From an uncultured Moraxella sp. (GTDB lineage Bacteria; Pseudomonadota; Gammaproteobacteria; Pseudomonadales; Moraxellaceae), in contig CAKMOY010000083.1 of assembly GCA_927911235.1 (NCBI GenBank), forward strand, positions 1 to 12,437: DNA of 12,437 nucleotides, in the 5' to 3' direction. This document shows positions 7,835 through 12,437 of this stretch, in pieces. The notes under the pieces are model-generated. The model saw only the letters and a list, made by a program, of their open reading frames with translations. It had not been told where the DNA came from and ran no database searches. Every line of letters begins with the position of its first letter. The stretch's first letter is position 1. A program made the position numbers and the translations under genes.

Positions 7835-9071
7835 ATGCTAAATCATCTTAAAATCGTCCCAAAAATCCCTTGGATAGCCCGTATCACATGGCTTGTTATG
7901 ATGATAATTGCCCTTGTTTTTAGCAAAATTTGGCACATTGCCAACACGCAATTTTTTGCCTTGTGTGCGGTGGTGGCGGTTTATGCTTGCGTGGTGGGCA
8001 TGGCGTTTGGCGTGCGACAGCGTATTGGCACGCAAGGCGTGTTTTGGGCGTTTTGTGGTGGATTTATTGGCTTGGTCGTCATTTGTGTATTTTTCTGGTG
8101 GTGCGAGTAATCCGTTAATCACGCTATTTTTGACGGTGGTGGGCGTGGGCGTACTTGTGTTATCGGTTTGGCAAAGCGTGTATTTATCGGCAATTTCGGT
8201 TGTTCTTTATACGCTTTTATGGTTTTTTTATCAGCCGTTTGCCAATCATTCGCACGGTCATCATGGGACCATGGGCGAATTGCACCTTTTGGGTATGTTT
8301 GGCGTATTTATTGTGGCATTGCTCATTATGACAGGCGTTACCTTGTATTTTAAACACGCCATGCAACGCACATTTAACGCCCTAGAGCAAGCCACAAAAA
8401 CCCTGCATCAACAACAAAAACTGCTTGCGGTGAGTAGTCTTGCCGCTAACATCGCCCACGAGATGAGTACGCCCATTGCGTCTATGCAACTTTTGACCGA
8501 CAATATCGCAAACGAACTTGATGAAGACGATGAATTGCAAGATGATATTGCTTTATTAAAAAGTCAAATTTTGACGTGTCGGCAATCGCTTGACGTGCTA
8601 AAAAATCAAATCAAAGCCAGTCAAAATAGCAGTTTTGAGCCAAATAATCAGCAATTTTGCACAAAAATTCATGAGCTTTTGCTAAAAGTGGTGAAAGATT
8701 GGCAATTTTTGCATCCGCATATTGTGGTAAATTTACCAAGAATTGATAATTTTTTATTAAAAATTGATGAAGAACAGCTTTATGCTATTTTAATCAATGT
8801 TTTTAATAATGCCGTGCAAGCAGGAGCAAAGCGGATTGACATTGAATTAACAGAGCAAAACAACGTGGCAAAAATCGCTATTTTTGATAACGGACACGGT
8901 ATTGATGATGAAGTATTAAACCGATTGAATAAACAAACATTGATTAGTTCAGACGGTTGGGGGCTTGGCTTAATGTTTGCCAAAACCGTGCTAGAAAACG
9001 TGGGTGGTGAAATTATGATACAAAAACAAACCCAAGGCACAAGTGTTATCATTACTTTGGTGAAATTATGA
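7835..9071 (+). CDS. regB: Redox-sensing histidine kinase RegB/PrrB/RoxS, frame interrupted by one extra base
   Basis: RegB senses respiratory redox state through quinones and a cysteine, and phosphorylates RegA. Corrected length is 411 residues. The start MLNHLKIVPKIPW at 7835 lacks a clear Shine-Dalgarno. The first 73 residues and the rest are in different frames: the T-run at 8051-8054 has four bases where three restore WAF-VVDLLAWSSFVYF. Six membrane helices cover about 15-170. The quinone-linked GGxxNP motif is present (GGASNP, 88-93), and a His-rich loop HSHGHHG lies at 138-144. The kinase core has the phospho-accepting His208 in AHEMSTPIASM (H-box), Cys248 in the position of the RegB redox-active cysteine (TCRQSL), N-box asparagines near 321-325, and G-boxes DNGHGID (351) and GWGLGL (374). 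It overlaps regA by ATGA. Confidence 0.9.
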
Positions 9072-9610
9072 CAGAAAATTCAAATTGGCTAATTATTGAT
9101 GATGATGCGGTTTTTTGTCGGATTTTGCAAAAATCGCTAGAAAAATTGGGTTTTGTCGTCTTTAGTGCAAACGACAGCCAAACTGCAATGAGTTTGGCAA
9201 GTGAACATTTGCCAAGTTATATCATTTTGGATTTAAATATAGCCGAAGAAAATGGTATTCATCTGATTGAACCACTGCTTACCATTAATCCTACCGCCAA
9301 AATTTTAATGCTGACAGGTTATGCCAGCATTGCGACTGCGGTGAGTGCGGTGAAGTTGGGGGCTTTTCAATATTTGCCAAAACCGTGTGGCGTGGACGAG
9401 ATTTTAAAGGCGTTGGAAGTGGTGCAAAATACCGACAACACGCCAAGCCTTGATGAACGGCTGTCGCTTGACCATTACGAATGGGAATACATTCATCAAG
9501 TGCTAGAAGATTGTGGTGGCAACATCAGCGAAGCAGCACGCATTTTAAAAATGCACAGACGCACGTTGCAAAGAAAATTGCAAAAAAGGCGTAAGATAAA
9601 TATGGTATGA
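9068..9610 (+). CDS. regA: Redox response regulator RegA/PrrA/RoxR
   Basis: RegA is the DNA-binding partner of RegB and controls respiratory and redox genes. The 180 residues are typical. The receiver domain (about 1-120) has the acidic pocket DDD (11-13), the phospho-accepting Asp55 in IILDLNI, a conserved threonine-bearing LTGYASIATAV segment and Lys105 in LPKPCG. An acidic/proline linker follows. The C-terminal Fis-type helix-turn-helix (about 149-174) reads CGGNISEAARILKMHRRTLQRK, nearly identical in style to RegA proteins. Its ATG overlaps the regB stop by four bases (ATGA), so the two are translationally coupled. The probable target site at 7782-7798 lies upstream of its own operon. Confidence 0.95.
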   Translation: MTENSNWLIIDDDAVFCRILQKSLEKLGFVVFSANDSQTAMSLASEHLPSYIILDLNIAEENGIHLIEPLLTINPTAKILMLTGYASIATAVSAVKLGAFQYLPKPCGVDEILKALEVVQNTDNTPSLDERLSLDHYEWEYIHQVLEDCGGNISEAARILKMHRRTLQRKLQKRRKINMV

Positions 9611-9681
9611 CACCTGATTTAACCAAAAAAGTGGTGGCACAACATTTGAACTATAGTCAAAACCAAATTATAACTTTTTAA
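9607..9681 (+). CDS. Tiny ORF coupled to regA (24 codons), possible remnant
   Basis: ATG at 9607 overlaps the regA stop (ATGA), as in a coupled operon gene. The reading frame MTPDLTKKVVAQHLNYSQNQ... ends at a TAA three bases before the REP-like palindrome. I do not recognise the product. It may be the 5' remnant of a third operon gene, a genuine small protein, or chance; coding status is unproven. Confidence 0.25.
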   Translation: MTPDLTKKVVAQHLNYSQNQIITF

Positions 9682-9683
9682 TT

Positions 9684-9715
9684 CGCGGGTAACGGCTTTG
9701 CGTAACCCACGCTAC
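9684..9715. repeat. REP-like palindromic element
   Basis: The arms GGGTAACG (9687-9694) and CGTAACCC (9701-9708) form an 8-bp stem with one A-A mismatch and a six-base loop. Read on the minus strand it starts GTAGCGTGGGTTACGCAAAG, resembling the dispersed GTAGGGTGGGTTACG...CGTAACCCACC repeats seen in many bacterial genomes. It sits between the convergent regA and receptor genes. No T-run follows on either strand, so a simple terminator role is not favoured. Confidence 0.5.
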
Positions 9716-9759
9716 AAGTTTTATTCCTAAATTATTGAATTATCAGCATTTATAAATGA

Positions 9760-12148
9760 TTAAAATTGATAATGCAATGATAACGCAAAATTTCGCCCCG
9801 GTGCGGTGTAACGGTTGATACCATCACCTGATACCATGTTGTTAATGCCGACCGTTGCCAGTGTGCGTAAATTATCCCAAGGAATATATTTTTCATCGGT
9901 TAGGTTATACACACCTGCTTGTAGGCTTAGGGCTTTTGACAATTTAACATTGCCATACACATCAAACACCCACACATTTTTGGTTAAATCATCGGTTGTC
10001 GCTGTACCTGTTGGTGTGGTTAAACGGATTTCTTCCAGCGTTTGCCCACGATAGCGTTTTGTGGTATCGGCATCTTTTTTGCCAAAAAACCGCCCAACGG
10101 CATTGATGTCAAAACGTTCATTTGGCGTTTTATAATTGATACCGATTAAACCGTTAAGCGGTTGAATGGCAAGCAAATCCGAGCCATCACTGGCACTACC
10201 TTTTTGGTAGGCAAGCTGACCTTTTAAACCAAAATTACCAAAACGATTTTCAGCAAAATTATAAAAACCAGACAAGCCTACACCTTTGCTGGTTGCACTT
10301 TGTTTGTTGATATATTGAAAACAAGACGAGAAATTACAAGTGTTGCCATCAAAGGTGATTTCATTTCTGTCATATTGGTGCGTGTCAATAAAATTGTCGT
10401 ATTTGTTGTAATAGGCGGTCAATTTGACCAAAGCATTATCCCATTGTTTTTGCAAGCTAATTTGTTGATTAAGCGATTCTTCAGGTTGCAAATTTGGATT
10501 GCTCATCTGTTCTATGCCGTTCATGGCAAAGCCCGAAAAAGATTGGTTTGATAACGGCATTAAAAATCCTGTGCCGATTTGATAAGTTGCTTGCCAATCG
10601 GGTCTTGGTTGGTATTGAATGCCTGTTTGCCATGTCCAAGCATCTTTTTCTTGCGGTGCAAGCAGTTTGCCACTGCGGTAATCGTTGCCAATGCTGGTGT
10701 TTGCGTGGTTTAACACTTCTATATAAGCTGGGCGAACATTGACGACTTGACGCTCATAATTGTCATAACGCAATCCTGCATTCATGCTAACTTTTTCGTT
10801 TAAATAAATATTATCTTTAACAAAAGCTGAAAATACATCTGTATCAGTCGGCAACATCATGGCGGAAGGGTTTTCAAAATACAGTGTAGACGATTGATAA
10901 ATCATGTAAGGGTCGTATGATTGTTTGGCAAATTGCAGTCCAAAATTCGCCGTGTGTTCGCCAAGCCAAGTTTTATTTTCTGGCGGTAATAAATTAATGG
11001 TTTCCCCTGTCAATCGCCATTGATTAACATCAAAATAGTTGGGGCGATATTCTCGGTTTGAAATGGCGTTATTGCTATAAATATAAGTATCGGCAACGGT
11101 GATGACTTCTTGTTTGGTAAAGTCCAGTTTTAGATTGGATAGCCACGCACTGTTATCAGGGGTGTATTCATAATTAAAGCCATAGGCATTGCGTTCGTTT
11201 TCGTCAAAGGCTTGGCGATTTTGTCCAAAATAGGTCACTTTAGTGGCGGGGGTATTTTGGTTTATCGTGTATTGATGACTGCCGTGTATGCCAAATTTGT
11301 GGCTTGGTGTGGGGGCGTAATACATTTTTGCCAAAAAAGAATCTTGCTCATAGTGCATAGGGTCTGGATAAATACCTGCCGTGCCTTTTTCATTGTCTGG
11401 AAAAATATATGATGGGTCTAGCCGTGCGTCATCAAACGACCGCATATCATGATTTTTGAGTTCATGCCCTTCACGGCGTGCATAATTGAGCAAGCCTGAA
11501 ATACTGCCCTTTTTAAAACCCAAGCCAATGGCGTTCATAAATTCTTCATTTTTTACTGGTGTAGCCTGTTTTTAGATAACCGCCCACCTCTTTGCCAGCT
11601 TTTACCAAGTTTTCAGGTTCACGGGTTTTAAAATCCACCGCACCGCCAATCGCACCGTTACCACTGTTTAACGAATCTGCCCCTTTGTTGATTTCTGCTG
11701 ATTGGAGCATTTCTACATCGGTCATAAAACGTGAATCGTTCATATAACCATACGGCGTAAAAAACTCGTTGGTTTCTACTTCAGGCACGGCAACGCCATC
11801 AATCAACATGGCGACACGATTGCCGTCCACGCCTTGAATATTAAAGCCTTTTGAGCCGTAACGCCCCACTTCGCCAACGCTAACTTCAGGATTATATTTT
11901 ACCAAATCTCGGCTATCCATAATCAGTTGTTCGGTGATTTGTTTGCTGGTGGTTTTGTTGGTATGTGGCGTGTCGCTAATGCTTTGCTCATTATCACTGG
12001 TAGTGGCTTGGATAACGATGGTATCTAGCGTGGTGTGCGGCTCGCTCGTTTCTGCCATCACAGTTTGGCTGTTTATCATCAAAAATGCCACAGCAACGGA
12101 CAAAGTTTTGTAATGAAATGAATGTTTGGATTGAAGTGATTTTTTCAT
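9760..12148 (-). CDS. TonB-dependent haemoglobin/transferrin/lactoferrin-family receptor, interrupted by one frameshift
   Basis: An outer-membrane receptor for host haem or iron proteins, HpuB/HgpB-like in style. The corrected length is 795 residues. A signal peptide ends near residue 32 (VMA|ETSEP), a TonB box DTIVIQ lies at 42-47, and the plug covers about 50-180 with IQGVDGNRVAMLIDGV and NSGNGAIGGAVDFKTREP. The barrel ends SLHYQF. The haem-receptor motif NPNL is at 550-553, but the FRAP block reads FLMP (528-531) and no histidine lies between them. The frame breaks at the T-run 11549-11554 (plus strand): six bases give SKK-stop after 200 residues; five give SKNEEFMNAIG and continue to the end. 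It is therefore one gene, not two. The ribosome site is weak. No clear Fur box was seen upstream. Substrate is inferred from family only. Confidence 0.85.
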
Positions 12149-12181
12149 AATTTTTCTACAAAATAATTTTTTTATTAAAGA

Positions 12182-12206
12182 AAAACTGGACGATTTGTCC
12201 AGTTTT
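12182..12206 (-). terminator. Terminator-like hairpin upstream of the haemoglobin-type receptor
   Basis: A perfect 10-bp stem AAAACTGGAC / GTCCAGTTTT with a five-base loop. On the minus strand it runs into TTTTTCTTT, the layout of an intrinsic terminator. It probably ends a gene to the right of the window; because it is only about 33 bases before the receptor ATG, it could also act in the receptor leader. Confidence 0.65.
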
Positions 12207-12210
12207 GTTA

Positions 12211-12409
12211 GAACCTATTCATGATTAATTTTTCTAGCTAAAAATGAGATAAATCGCAGGTTTTTCAAGGAAACAACGCAGTTTGATAGTTATTCTATCA
12301 AACAAGTTTTTGACGAAGAAAACAAGATTAGCCATTTTTAGCAGAAAAAGCATGATTTTAAAATAAAATTGAATCAAAATCGTTTTGCGTATTAATCGTG
12401 AACAGGTTC
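12211..12409. mobile_element. MITE-like non-autonomous element (about 199 bp)
   Basis: Nineteen-base terminal inverted repeats, GAACCTRTTCAYGATTAAT (12211-12229 and complement of 12391-12409), differ at two positions. The element is flanked by TTA on both sides (12208-12210, 12410-12412), a likely target duplication of the TNA type used by some IS5-family groups. Nested inside are the inverted pair GCTAAAAATG (12237-12246) / CATTTTTAGC (12333-12342) and a perfect 9-bp hairpin GTTTGATAG / CTATCAAAC (12281-12303) near the centre. It encodes no transposase; the 60-codon ORF inside is not a credible gene. Family assignment is inference. Confidence 0.65.
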
Positions 12410-12437
12410 TTAACAAAATAGCTCAAATTAACTGGCA

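Noticed and set aside
7908..9071. Histidine kinase starting at 7908
   Set aside because: The first 48 or so residues are an out-of-frame reading (Trp/Arg/Cys-rich, not RegB-like). The correct N-terminus is in the 7835 frame, joined by removing one T at 8051-8054.
9737..9773. AT-rich inverted repeat (ATTATCA ... TGATAAT, with CATTTATAAATG inside) at the receptor gene end
   Set aside because: No GC stem and no T-run; it may be a weak terminator, but chance palindromes are expected in such AT-rich sequence.
9760..11538. A separate 592-residue receptor gene starting at 11538
   Set aside because: It has no signal peptide or plug and continues the 12148 ORF directly after a one-base correction, so it is the barrel part of the same gene.
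12234..12416. 60-codon ORF near the right edge
   Set aside because: It lies inside the inverted-repeat element, has no ribosome site or family resemblance, and is explained by the palindromic structure.

Overview
The window looks like chromosomal DNA from a gammaproteobacterium of the Moraxellaceae, most likely Moraxella or a close relative. The evidence is a moderately AT-rich base composition, a GroES closest to the Acinetobacter/Moraxella type, a RegB/RegA (PrrBA/RoxSR-type) redox pair, and two TonB-dependent receptors. The genus is inferred from protein flavour, not from a search.

Layout. (1) 1-1730, minus strand: groES-groEL behind a sigma-32-type heat-shock promoter; groEL runs off the left edge and carries three small indels. 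(2) 1935-2618, plus strand: an exported DUF3108 protein. It is convergent with ruvA (2700-3329, minus) across a bidirectional terminator. (3) 3419-7693, minus strand: one operon, exbB-exbD-tonB-receptor. The receptor carries the CxxxM plug motif and HxM barrel motif of OprC/NosA-type copper receptors. (4) 7694-7834: a short divergent regulatory region holding a perfect 8+1+8 palindrome that fits the RegA/PrrA binding pattern, flanked by overlapping promoters. (5) 7835-9610, plus strand: regB-regA, overlapping by ATGA. (6) 9611-9759: a tiny ORF and a REP-like palindrome. (7) 9760-12148, minus strand: a TonB-dependent receptor of the haemoglobin/transferrin/lactoferrin group, broken by one frameshift. 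(8) 12149-12437: a terminator-like hairpin and a roughly 200-bp MITE-like element with 19-bp terminal inverted repeats and a TTA target duplication.

How the parts fit. The most interesting unit is 3419-9610. It is a complete dedicated TonB energy-transduction system (ExbB, ExbD, TonB) plus a probable copper receptor, divergent from a redox-sensing two-component pair whose own likely binding site lies between them. My hypothesis is a redox-controlled outer-membrane copper uptake module that supplies copper to respiratory enzymes. The motifs and layout are visible; the regulation and substrate are inferred.

Caution. Four genes (groEL, exbB, regB, haemoglobin-type receptor) have one-base indels, mostly in short homopolymers, and all are restored by simple corrections. 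Because groEL is normally essential, residual sequencing or assembly error is the simplest explanation, although real inactivation or phase variation of the receptor cannot be excluded from sequence alone.
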